Source: UBA6918 sp040754425
Lineage (GTDB): Bacteria > Pseudomonadota > Gammaproteobacteria > Burkholderiales > Thiobacillaceae
Reading direction: 5' to 3'
Assembly (NCBI GenBank): GCA_040754425.1
Contig: JBFMCR010000041.1
Span: 52,304 to 116,303 of the forward strand
DNA length: 64,000 nt
Part shown: positions 42,478 to 50,079 of the stretch, piece after piece
Layout of the letters: each line of letters begins with the position of its first letter
Position numbering within the stretch: position 1 is the first letter of the stretch
Translations under genes and position numbers: made by a program
Notes under the pieces: model-generated
The model's input: only the letters and a program-made list of their open reading frames with translations
Database searches by the model: none
Told to the model about the DNA's origin: nothing

Positions 42478-43320
42478 TCAGGCCGGGATCAATTCGCGCA
42501 TTTTTTTCATCGCCTTGGCTTCGATCTGGCGCACGCGCTCGGCGGAGATGCCGAATTCCGCCGCGAGGTCATGCAGGGTTGCAGATTCGCCTTCGTTCAG
42601 CCAGCGTGCCTGGATGATGCGGCGGCTGCGGTCGTCCAGGCTGGTGAGCGCCGTGGCGAGACCTTCGTGCTGCATGCGCTCGCTTTGTTCGCGCGCCAGC
42701 ACTTCGACCGGCTCGTCGTCCGGGCTCGCCAGGTAGGCAATCGGACTGTAGGACTCTTCGCCGTCTTCGACCGTCGGGTCGAGTCCGATGTCCTGTCCGG
42801 AGAGCCGGGTTTCCATCTCGCGCACCTCCTCGGGCTTGACCCCGAGTTCCCTGGCGATGGCGTCGGTTTCGGCCGCCCCCAGGCTGCCGAGCCCCTGCTT
42901 CATGCTGCGCAGGTTGAAGAAGAGCTTGCGCTGGGCCTTGGTGGTGGCGACCTTGACCAGGCGCCAGTTCTTCAGGATGTATTCGTGGATTTCCGCCTTG
43001 ATCCAGTGCAGTGCGAAGCTCACAAGGCGCACGCCGCGATCGGGGTCGAAGCGCTTCACGGCCTTCATGAGACCGATATTGCCTTCCTGGATCAGGTCGG
43101 CCTGGGGCAGGCCATAACCCATGTAATGGCGGGCGGTGCTTACTACCACGCGCAGGTGCGAGAGCACCAGTTGGCGTGCGGCATCGATGTCTTCATGGTC
43201 GCGCCAGCGGCGGGCCAGCTTCTGCTCCTCTTCGAGGCTCAGCAGCGGATAGCGGTTCACGCTCTGGATGTAGGCTTCCAGGCTGCCGGCGGAAACGACG
43301 GGTATCAGGGCTGTGGACAT
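42478..43320 (-). CDS. rpoH: RNA polymerase heat-shock sigma factor RpoH (sigma-32)
   Basis: A 280-residue group 3-like sigma factor. Region 2 has GNIGLMKAVKRFDPDRGVRL and SFALHWIKAEIHEYIL; the RpoH box QRKLFFNLR is at 130-138; region 4 ends with FGISAERVRQIEAKAMKKMR. It directs heat-shock transcription. GGGAGG before ATG 43320 is a strong ribosome site. It follows ftsYEX, as in E. coli, but has its own promoter carrying a CIRCE operator and an IscR-like site. Confidence 0.95.
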   Translation of the reverse strand: MSTALIPVVSAGSLEAYIQSVNRYPLLSLEEEQKLARRWRDHEDIDAARQLVLSHLRVVVSTARHYMGYGLPQADLIQEGNIGLMKAVKRFDPDRGVRLVSFALHWIKAEIHEYILKNWRLVKVATTKAQRKLFFNLRSMKQGLGSLGAAETDAIARELGVKPEEVREMETRLSGQDIGLDPTVEDGEESYSPIAYLASPDDEPVEVLAREQSERMQHEGLATALTSLDDRSRRIIQARWLNEGESATLHDLAAEFGISAERVRQIEAKAMKKMRELIPA

Positions 43321-43344
43321 GTAAAACTTACCTCCCGATTAAGT

Positions 43345-43371
43345 TTAGCACTCTGGCTTTCAGAGTGCTAA
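43345..43371. promoter_or_regulatory. CIRCE element (HrcA operator) at rpoH
   Basis: TTAGCACTC and GAGTGCTAA flank exactly nine bases, an exact match to the CIRCE consensus TTAGCACTC-N9-GAGTGCTAA. It abuts the -10 box and covers the predicted start site, 25 bases before the rpoH ATG. HrcA bound here would repress rpoH, and the transcript could also fold into the same hairpin. Confidence 0.93.
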
Positions 43372-43417
43372 ACAATAAAAAAGTTCGGAAGAATAGTCAA
43401 CTAATTTAGTCAACTAA
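43372..43417 (-). promoter_or_regulatory. rpoH promoter with IscR type-1-like operator
   Basis: On the minus strand -35 TTGACT (plus 43395-43400) and -10 TATTGT (plus 43372-43377) are 17 bases apart. The 25-bp stretch 43393-43417 overlaps the -35. It fits 23 of 25 positions of the E. coli IscR type-1 consensus (half-sites ATASYYGACT and AGTCRRSTAT) on either strand, as I recall that consensus. It also reads as two direct copies of TTAGTTGACTA. Confidence 0.6.
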
Positions 43418-43445
43418 TTCTGGGTTCCGTTCAACTGCCGCTGCG

Positions 43446-44345
43446 CTAATCGAATTTGCGCAGCGTGCGGTTGACGGCAATCCAGGCCCCCAGCCAGCTG
43501 AACAGGGTGGCGGCAACCAGCACCAAGGCCGCCTCGTTGAGGTCAAGCGGCAAGAGCCGGAAGGGGGAGCCGTAAAGCGTCGCGAGCCGGCTCACCGGAA
43601 ACTGCATGGAGGCGACAAGCAATGCCAGGATGGCCAGCGCGGCGAGGGCGCCGCTGGCGCCCTGCAAGGCGCCGTAATACAGGAACGGGCGGCGGATGTA
43701 GCGGTCGGTGGCGCCAATTAGTCGGCTGACCTCGATTTCCTCGCGCCGGGTCAGGATTTGCGCGCGGATGGCATTGCTGGCAATGGCGACCAGGGCCAGG
43801 CCGAAAAGGATGCTCAGCAACAGCACGGCATGACGGGCGATGTCGAGCATGGCCTGCAGGCGCTCGGCCCAGACACTGTCGGCATGAACGGCCTCTACGC
43901 CGGGCAGCAGGGCCAGTTCCCTGCGCAGTGACTCCAGTTCGGACGCCGTCGTCTGCCTGGGGACCAGCACCCAGGCGTCAGGCAAGGGGTTTTTCTCCAG
44001 TCCGGCTGTAATGTCGGACAGCCCCCGTGCATTGAGCCGCGCCAACGCGTCTTCGCTGGAAACGAATCGGCGCTTGTCGATGGCCGGGTGGCGCTCCAGC
44101 TTGTGCCGGATTGCATCGCGCTGCGAGGCGCTCGCCGCCTCGGAGAGGAACAGGCTGATTTCAGGCTGGGTGGGGAGGTCCCCGGCCAGATGATTGATAT
44201 TCTTGACGACGAGGTACATGCCTGCCGGCAGGGTGATGGCGACGCCGATGGCCAGGGCCGTGAAGCCGGTCGCAAACGGCGTGCGCGACAGGCGGCGCAG
44301 GGCGTCGGCGAGCGAAGCGAGGTGATGGGCCAGCCAGTAGCTCAT
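43446..44345 (-). CDS. ftsX: Cell-division protein FtsX
   Basis: A 299-residue membrane protein with four TM helices (about 25-47, 170-195, 225-250 and 265-290) and a periplasmic loop (about 50-165). It has the FtsX/ABC3 permease layout. With FtsE it activates peptidoglycan hydrolases at the septum. The motif SRLIGATDRYIRRPFLYYGAL in part marks the C-terminal half. It overlaps ftsE by four bases. Confidence 0.93.
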   Translation of the reverse strand: MSYWLAHHLASLADALRRLSRTPFATGFTALAIGVAITLPAGMYLVVKNINHLAGDLPTQPEISLFLSEAASASQRDAIRHKLERHPAIDKRRFVSSEDALARLNARGLSDITAGLEKNPLPDAWVLVPRQTTASELESLRRELALLPGVEAVHADSVWAERLQAMLDIARHAVLLLSILFGLALVAIASNAIRAQILTRREEIEVSRLIGATDRYIRRPFLYYGALQGASGALAALAILALLVASMQFPVSRLATLYGSPFRLLPLDLNEAALVLVAATLFSWLGAWIAVNRTLRKFD

Positions 44346-45001
44346 GTTTCGGCCGCCAGTCTGCCGTGATCGAGCCGGATGATGCGTCCGCCCATGGCCC
44401 GGATTGTGCGCTCGTCATGGGTGGAGATCACGAGTGTGGTGCCGACGCGGTGGAAATCCCTGAACATGTTGAGGATGTCGATGGTGTAGCCGGTATCCAG
44501 GTTGCCGGTCGGCTCATCTGCCAGCACCAGGGCCGGGCGCGAGACCACGGCGCGCGCGATGCACAGACGTTGTTGCTCGCCGCCGGACAAGGCCACCGGC
44601 ATGGCGCGTTCGCGGCTGAGCAGGCCGACCTTGTCCAAGGCTGCGCGGGCGCGCTTCAAGGCTTCGCGGCGGTCGAAACCGGCGATGGAAAGCGGCAACA
44701 AGGTGTTTTCGATCACGCTGCGGTCGAACAACAGCTTGTGGTCCTGGAAAATGAGGCCGATGTTGCGCCGCAGGTAGGGTATGGCATGGCGCGACAGGCG
44801 CCCGACGTTCTGGCCGTTGACGGTGACCGCGCCGGCGGTCGGGCGCTCGATCGCGGCGATGAGCTTGAGCAGGGTGGATTTGCCTGCGCCGGAATGGCCG
44901 GTGAGGAAAACCAGTTCGCCCTTTTCGATTCCCAGGGAAATGTCGTCCAGTGCAGTAAGGCCGCCGGGGTAACGTTTGGTGACCTGGGAGAACCGGATCA
45001 T
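44342..45001 (-). CDS. ftsE: Cell-division ATP-binding protein FtsE
   Basis: A 219-residue ABC ATPase. Walker A is GHSGAGKST, the signature LSGGEQQRLCIARA and Walker B LVLADEPTGNLD, followed by the switch His in VISTHDE. FSQVTKRYPGGLTAL is the usual N-terminus. ATG 45001 overlaps the ftsY stop by four bases, so ftsY, ftsE and ftsX are translationally coupled. Confidence 0.94.
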   Translation of the reverse strand: MIRFSQVTKRYPGGLTALDDISLGIEKGELVFLTGHSGAGKSTLLKLIAAIERPTAGAVTVNGQNVGRLSRHAIPYLRRNIGLIFQDHKLLFDRSVIENTLLPLSIAGFDRREALKRARAALDKVGLLSRERAMPVALSGGEQQRLCIARAVVSRPALVLADEPTGNLDTGYTIDILNMFRDFHRVGTTLVISTHDERTIRAMGGRIIRLDHGRLAAET

Positions 45002-45987
45002 TCCCGGCTTTCCCCGATGAGCGCTTCGACGTAATCGCGCGCGACGAAAGGTTTGAGATCGTCCAGGCCTTCGCCCACGCCGATGTAACGCACGGGAATC
45101 GGTCGGGAAGCGGCGATGGCGGCCAGTGCGCCACCCTTGGCGGTGCCGTCGAGCTTGGTGATGATGAGACCGGTCACGCCCAGGGCGTCGTCGAAGGCCT
45201 TGACCTGGCTGACCATGTTCTGGCCGGTATTGCCGTCCAGTACCAGCAGCACCTCGTGCGGCGCTGTGCCGTCCAGTTTTTGTATGACGCGCTTGACCTT
45301 CCTGAGCTCTTCCATCAGGTGCAACTGGGTGGGCAGGCGCCCGGCCGTGTCGGCCAGCACGATATCGATGCCGCGCGCGCGCGCCGCGTTGACGGCATCG
45401 AAGATCACCGAAGCCGAGTCGCCCTTTTCCTGGCTGATCACGGTGACGTTGTTGCGTTCCCCCCAGACCTGCAGCTGTTCGCGTGCGGCGGCGCGGAAGG
45501 TGTCGCCGGCGCCCAGCAGGACCGATTTGCCTTCGCTCTGGTAGAGCTTGGCGAGTTTGCCGATGCTGGTGGTCTTGCCGGCGCCGTTGACCCCGGCCAG
45601 CATGATGATGAAGGGTTTGGCGGTCGTGGTGTCGAGCGGCTTCTCCAGCGGCGAGATGAGCTCGGTCAGCGCCTCGGCAAGCGCCGATCGCAGTGCGGCC
45701 GCATCGGAAAGGTGCTCGCGGGCAACCTGTTTGCGCAGGCGTTCGAGCAAGGCTTCGGTGGCGTCCACGCCCACGTCTGCGGTGAGCAGGATGGTCTCCA
45801 GTTCCTCGTACAGGTCTTCGTCTATCCTGTGGCCGGCGGAAAACAGGCCGCCCAGCCGGCCGCCCAGCTTCTCGCGGCTTTTGGCGAGTCCCGCCTTGAG
45901 CCTTTGTGCCCACCCCGGACGCGGGGCGTCCTGCCCGGCAGGGGCGGGCTTGTCGGCGGCAGGGGACTTTTTGAGGAAACTGAACAC
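44998..45987 (-). CDS. ftsY: Signal recognition particle receptor FtsY
   Basis: A 329-residue SRP GTPase receptor. The N domain starts near residue 35 (LKAGLAKSREKLGGRL); the G domain holds LAGVNGAGKTTSIGKLA (G1), GAGDTFRAAAREQL, VLADTAGRL (G3) and ITKLDGTAKGG (G4). The acidic A domain of E. coli FtsY is mostly missing, as is common outside Enterobacteria. It docks ribosome-SRP complexes at the membrane. It is divergent from the M16 peptidase pair. Confidence 0.95.
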   Translation of the reverse strand: MFSFLKKSPAADKPAPAGQDAPRPGWAQRLKAGLAKSREKLGGRLGGLFSAGHRIDEDLYEELETILLTADVGVDATEALLERLRKQVAREHLSDAAALRSALAEALTELISPLEKPLDTTTAKPFIIMLAGVNGAGKTTSIGKLAKLYQSEGKSVLLGAGDTFRAAAREQLQVWGERNNVTVISQEKGDSASVIFDAVNAARARGIDIVLADTAGRLPTQLHLMEELRKVKRVIQKLDGTAPHEVLLVLDGNTGQNMVSQVKAFDDALGVTGLIITKLDGTAKGGALAAIAASRPIPVRYIGVGEGLDDLKPFVARDYVEALIGESRE

Positions 45988-46061
45988 AAAAAAATTGGTC
46001 AGGTAAGCGTTGGCGCTATTTTATCATCCACCTTTCGACATTCCTTTTGGCGGTTTGTAAC

Positions 46062-47414
46062 ATGCAGATCAAGACAGCATTGTTTTTCCTTGCGCTGGCC
46101 TTGCCGGCGGCAGCGGGCGTCACCGACGTCACCCTCGACAACGGCATGCGCGTCATCGTCAAGGAGGATCACCGTGCGCCGATTGTCGTGTCGCAAGTCT
46201 GGTACAGGGCCGGCAGCATGGACGAGCACAACGGCGCGACCGGCGTCGCCCACGTGCTGGAGCACATGATGTTCAAGGGCACGGAAAAAGTGCCAGAGGG
46301 GGAATTCTCCAGGCGCATTGCCGCCGCCGGCGGACGGGAGAACGCCTTTACCAATCGCGATGCCACCGTGTATTTCCAGCAGTTGCAGAAAGATCGCCTG
46401 CCGCTGGCGCTGGAGCTGGAGGCGGACCGAATGGCCAACCTGCAGCTGAAGGACGAATCCTTCGCCAAGGAGATCAGGGTGGTGATGGAGGAGCGCCGCC
46501 TGCGCACCGAAGACAATCCCCAGGCAGTCGTCTATGAGCAATTGATGAGCGTGGCTTTTCGGGTCCATCCCTACCGCCGCCCCGTCATCGGCTGGATGAA
46601 TGATTTGCAGAACATGTCGGCGGAGGATGCGCGCGACTGGTATCGCCGCTGGTATGCACCCAACAACGCCACCCTGGTGGTGGCCGGGGACGTCAATCCG
46701 CGGGACGTGGTCGCGTTGGCCAAAAATACGTTCGGGCCGTTGGCAGCCAGGTCGCTGCCCCCGCGCAAGCCGCAGGAGGAGCCGGCACAGCGCGGCGAAA
46801 AGCGCATGGTCGTGAAGGCGCCTGCCAAACAGCCTTATCTGCTGATGGCCTATCATGCGCCGCGGCTTGCCGATGCGGAAAAAGACGTGATGCCGTGGGC
46901 GCTGCAGGTGCTCGCCGGCGTGCTGAACGGCAACGATTCTGCGCGGCTCAACAAACGCCTGGTCAAGGAGCGGCGGATCGCGGTTGAGGTCAGCGCCGGC
47001 TACGACGGCATCAACCGCGGCCCCGGGATGTTCCTTTTCGACGGAACGCCCGCAGCCGGCAAGACCGCGGCGGAACTGGAAAAAGCCATCAAGACTGAAA
47101 TTCGCCGCATCCAGGAAGAGGGCGTGAGCGCGGATGAACTCGACCGCGTCAAGGCGCAGGCCATCGCCGGCGATGTCTACCAGCGCGATTCCGTGTTCTA
47201 TCAGGCCATGCAACTGGGCGAGCTGGCCACGCTGGGCCTGCCGCTCGATCTGCTGGAAAAACGCGTGGAAAAGCTCAAGGCCGTGACGGCAGAACAAGTG
47301 AAAGCGGCTGCGAAACTGCTCACCGACGACAGGCTGACCGTAGCCGTGCTGGAGCCCCAGCCGATGGCCGGCCTTCCGCGCAAACCTGCCAGGGAGATGG
47401 ATCATGTGCGCTAA
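46062..47414 (+). CDS. M16 zinc metallopeptidase, catalytic member
   Basis: A 450-residue periplasmic pitrilysin-family peptidase. A signal peptide (cleavage near ALPAAAG) is followed by the inverted zinc motif HVLEH (64-68) and a distal Glu in EIRVVMEERR. The two-domain M16 fold fits the length. ATG 46062 is preferred over the TTG five codons upstream because it starts the signal peptide. It overlaps the second M16 gene by 11 bases. The partner lacks the zinc motif, as in two-subunit M16B peptidases. Confidence 0.9.
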   Translation: MQIKTALFFLALALPAAAGVTDVTLDNGMRVIVKEDHRAPIVVSQVWYRAGSMDEHNGATGVAHVLEHMMFKGTEKVPEGEFSRRIAAAGGRENAFTNRDATVYFQQLQKDRLPLALELEADRMANLQLKDESFAKEIRVVMEERRLRTEDNPQAVVYEQLMSVAFRVHPYRRPVIGWMNDLQNMSAEDARDWYRRWYAPNNATLVVAGDVNPRDVVALAKNTFGPLAARSLPPRKPQEEPAQRGEKRMVVKAPAKQPYLLMAYHAPRLADAEKDVMPWALQVLAGVLNGNDSARLNKRLVKERRIAVEVSAGYDGINRGPGMFLFDGTPAAGKTAAELEKAIKTEIRRIQEEGVSADELDRVKAQAIAGDVYQRDSVFYQAMQLGELATLGLPLDLLEKRVEKLKAVTAEQVKAAAKLLTDDRLTVAVLEPQPMAGLPRKPAREMDHVR

Positions 47415-48711
47415 ACGATACTTCCTGGCCCTGTTGGTGTGCCTGCTGCCGCTGCAGGCACGGGCGAGCGTGGAGATACAGCACTGGACGACGCCTCAGG
47501 GCGCGCGCGTTTATTTTGTCGAAAATCACGACATCCCCATGCTGGACGTCGCGGTCGACTTCCCCGCCGGCAGCCGCTTCGAACAGCCGGAAAAAAACGG
47601 CGTGGCGGCATTGACCCATGCCATGCTCGACCAGGGGGCAGGCGGCTTGAGCGACGTTGCCATCGCCAGGCGCCTTGCCGATGTGGGTGCGGTGCTGGGC
47701 GGGGTTTTCGAGCAGGATCGCGCCGGCCTTTCCCTGCGCACGCTTTCCAGCACACGCGAGCGCGATATTGCGCTGGCCCTGATGCTGACCGTTCTGCACA
47801 AGCCCGAATTCCCCGACTCGGTGATGCGGCGCGAGCGGGCGCGCATGCTGGCGGCGCTTCGCGACGAGGAGTCGCGTCCGGGCGAGATCGCGGAGAAAAC
47901 CTTTTATCAGGCGCTTTACGGCAGGCATGGCTACGGCCTGCCGCCGTCGGGAACGGCCGAGAGCCTTGGGCGCATCGAGCGCGGCGACCTCTTGTCCTGG
48001 TACAAGGCGCGCTATCGCGCAGGCGATGCCGTGATTTCGCTGATCGGGGACATGAGCCGCGACGATGCCGAACAACTGGCGCTGCGCATCGCCGCGGGCC
48101 TGCCGCAGGGCGTTGCTGCAGGGGGGACGCCCATGCCCGCCCCGCAGCCGCCGGTGGAGAAGCGCATCGCGCACCCGTCCGCGCAAAGCCATGTATTGAT
48201 GGGGCAGATCGCGATCGCGCGCGATGATCCGGATTATTTCCCGCTCTATGTGGGCAACCACGTGCTGGGTGGCGGCGGCTTCGATTCGCGCATTCTCAAG
48301 GAAGTCAGGCAGAAACGGGGTTACGCCTATTCCGCCTACAGCTATTTCATTCCCCTGTCGCAGCCGGGCCCGCTGGTGATCGGGCTGCAGACCAGGAACG
48401 ACCAGGTCGATGACGCGCTGAAAGTCGCGCGCGAGACCGTGGCCGGGTTTGTCGCCGAAGGCCCCACGGAAGCCGAGCTTGCCCAGGCAAAAAACAACCT
48501 GATCGGCGGTTTCCCGCTGCGCATCGACAACAACGGGAAGATCCTCGACTACCTGCGCGCCATCGGCTTTTACCGCCTGCCGCTGACTTATCTGGATGAC
48601 TGGACGGCCAGGGTGGAAGGCGTGACGCTCGAGCAGATACGCGATGCTTTCAGGCGTCGCATCGACCCGGCAAGCATGTCGATCGTGATCGTGGGCGGCA
48701 ATGCCGGCTAG
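47404..48711 (+). CDS. M16 peptidase-like protein lacking the zinc motif
   Basis: A 435-residue secreted protein (signal peptide ending near LQARA) with the M16 fold. At the HxxEH position it reads HAMLD (72-76), so the zinc and catalytic residues are not complete. It is therefore probably the non-catalytic partner of the preceding peptidase, providing the substrate cavity. RQKRGYAYSAYSYF near residue 305 is the conserved R/Y pair region. It overlaps rsmD by 11 bases. Confidence 0.88.
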   Translation: MCAKRYFLALLVCLLPLQARASVEIQHWTTPQGARVYFVENHDIPMLDVAVDFPAGSRFEQPEKNGVAALTHAMLDQGAGGLSDVAIARRLADVGAVLGGVFEQDRAGLSLRTLSSTRERDIALALMLTVLHKPEFPDSVMRRERARMLAALRDEESRPGEIAEKTFYQALYGRHGYGLPPSGTAESLGRIERGDLLSWYKARYRAGDAVISLIGDMSRDDAEQLALRIAAGLPQGVAAGGTPMPAPQPPVEKRIAHPSAQSHVLMGQIAIARDDPDYFPLYVGNHVLGGGGFDSRILKEVRQKRGYAYSAYSYFIPLSQPGPLVIGLQTRNDQVDDALKVARETVAGFVAEGPTEAELAQAKNNLIGGFPLRIDNNGKILDYLRAIGFYRLPLTYLDDWTARVEGVTLEQIRDAFRRRIDPASMSIVIVGGNAG

Positions 48712-49258
48712 ATTCGCGCAAACTGCCGGACGGGTGCGCATCATCGGCGGCGAGCATCGGCGCCGGGTTCTGCGTTTCCCGGACCTGGCCGGGCTGCGGC
48801 CCACGCCGGATCGGGTGCGCGAGACCCTGTTCAACTGGCTGGGCCAGGAACTCACCGGCATGAGTTGCCTCGATGCCTTTGCCGGCAGCGGGGCGCTCGG
48901 CTTCGAAGCGGCATCGCGCCATGCCGCGCGCGTGCTCATGCTGGAATCCTCGCGCCGGGCCTGCGAGTCGCTCGAACTGAACCGCCGGCTGCTCAAGGCG
49001 GACAAGGTGGAAATCCGCCAGGCCGAAGCGCTGGCCTGGATGCGGGCGACGGCCGAGCGCTTCGATGTCATCTTCCTCGATCCGCCATTTGCCAGCGGCC
49101 TGCAGGAAAAGGCCTTGCCGCTGGCAATCGGGCTGCTCAAGCCCGAAGGCTGGATTTATCTCGAACAGGCGGACAAAATCGTCGCACCGGAAGGGTTTGT
49201 CATTCACCGCGAGGGACGGGCCGGACAGTCCCGTTTCGCCCTGCTAAGGAGGAGCTGA
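48701..49258 (+). CDS. rsmD: 16S rRNA (guanine-N2-)-methyltransferase RsmD
   Basis: A 185-residue SAM-dependent methyltransferase for G966 of 16S rRNA. RIIGGEHRRRVLRFP and LRPTPDRVRETLFNWL form the N-terminus, DAFAGSGALGFEAASR the SAM loop, and FLDPPF the catalytic DPPF-type motif. The start lies inside the end of the M16 gene. coaD follows immediately, as in many Proteobacteria. Confidence 0.94.
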   Translation: MPARFAQTAGRVRIIGGEHRRRVLRFPDLAGLRPTPDRVRETLFNWLGQELTGMSCLDAFAGSGALGFEAASRHAARVLMLESSRRACESLELNRRLLKADKVEIRQAEALAWMRATAERFDVIFLDPPFASGLQEKALPLAIGLLKPEGWIYLEQADKIVAPEGFVIHREGRAGQSRFALLRRS

Positions 49259-49259
49259 T

Positions 49260-49742
49260 TTGCTGAAAGCCGTCTACCCCGGGACCTTCGACCCGATTAC
49301 GCGCGGTCATGAAGACCTCATCCGACGTGCTTCGCGCCTGTTCGACGAGATCATCGTCGCCATCGCGGAGAACCGCAACAAAACGCCGTTTTTTAGCCTC
49401 GACGAACGGGTCGGGATTGCCCGTGAGGTGCTGGCCGACATTCCCGGCGTGCGCGTGGAGGGTTTTTCCAGCCTGCTCATCGATTTTGCCGATGCGCATC
49501 AGGCCCACATCGTGCTGCGCGGCCTGCGCGCGGTGTCCGATTTCGAGTACGAGTTCCAGCTGGCGGGGATGAACCGCAATCTGAAGCCGGATATCGAAAC
49601 CATATTCATGACGCCGTCCGACCAGTACATGTTCATTTCCTCCAGCATGGTGCGCGAGGTCGCGCGGCTGGGGGGAGATGTCAGCCCTTTCGTCCACCCC
49701 TTGGTAATGCAGCGATTAAATGAGAAAATAAGCGCTGACTAA
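49260..49742 (+). CDS. coaD: Phosphopantetheine adenylyltransferase
   Basis: A 160-residue nucleotidyltransferase that makes dephospho-CoA from phosphopantetheine and ATP. YPGTFDPITRGHEDLI carries the TxGH motif and FISSSMVREVARLGGD the ISSTxxR-like motif. The start is TTG at 49260, with a strong AAGGAGGAG ribosome site just upstream. It starts one base after the rsmD stop. Confidence 0.95.
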   Translation: MLKAVYPGTFDPITRGHEDLIRRASRLFDEIIVAIAENRNKTPFFSLDERVGIAREVLADIPGVRVEGFSSLLIDFADAHQAHIVLRGLRAVSDFEYEFQLAGMNRNLKPDIETIFMTPSDQYMFISSSMVREVARLGGDVSPFVHPLVMQRLNEKISAD

Positions 49743-49766
49743 TATAACCATGATGGAGTATCAACC

Positions 49767-50021
49767 ATGGCCCTGATGATCACCGATGAATGCATCAATT
49801 GCGATGTCTGTCTGCCGGAATGTCCGAACGAGGCGATTTCCCAGGGCGACGAGATCTACGTGATCGATCCGAACAAGTGCACCGAGTGCGTGGGCCATTT
49901 CGACACCCCGCAATGCCAGGAAGTCTGCCCGGTGGACTGTATTCCCAAGAACCCCGATTACGTGGAAAGCGAAGAGGAGCTGATACAAAAGTATCTTCGA
50001 CTTACCGGCAAGGCTGCCTGA
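49767..50021 (+). CDS. YfhL-family 2[4Fe-4S] ferredoxin
   Basis: An 84-residue ferredoxin. The first cluster motif is CX2CX2CX3C (Cys9, 12, 15, 19) and the second is CX2CX8CX3C (Cys38, 41, 50, 54), the long-loop form of the Alvin/YfhL family. Cys58 is an extra cysteine. It is a low-potential electron carrier; the partner is unknown. GGAG before the ATG is the ribosome site. A terminator follows the gene. Confidence 0.92.
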   Translation: MALMITDECINCDVCLPECPNEAISQGDEIYVIDPNKCTECVGHFDTPQCQEVCPVDCIPKNPDYVESEEELIQKYLRLTGKAA

Positions 50022-50037
50022 TCCAACCATTCCGCGT

Positions 50038-50069
50038 AAAAAAGCCCGGCTCAGCCGGGCTTTTTTTTT
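50038..50069. terminator. Bidirectional terminator after the ferredoxin gene
   Basis: AGCCCGGCT and AGCCGGGCT arms with a very short loop are followed by nine T and preceded by six A. It serves the plus-strand ferredoxin gene and the minus-strand dynamin-like gene (stop 50080). Confidence 0.9.
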
Positions 50070-50079
50070 ACGTTCACAT

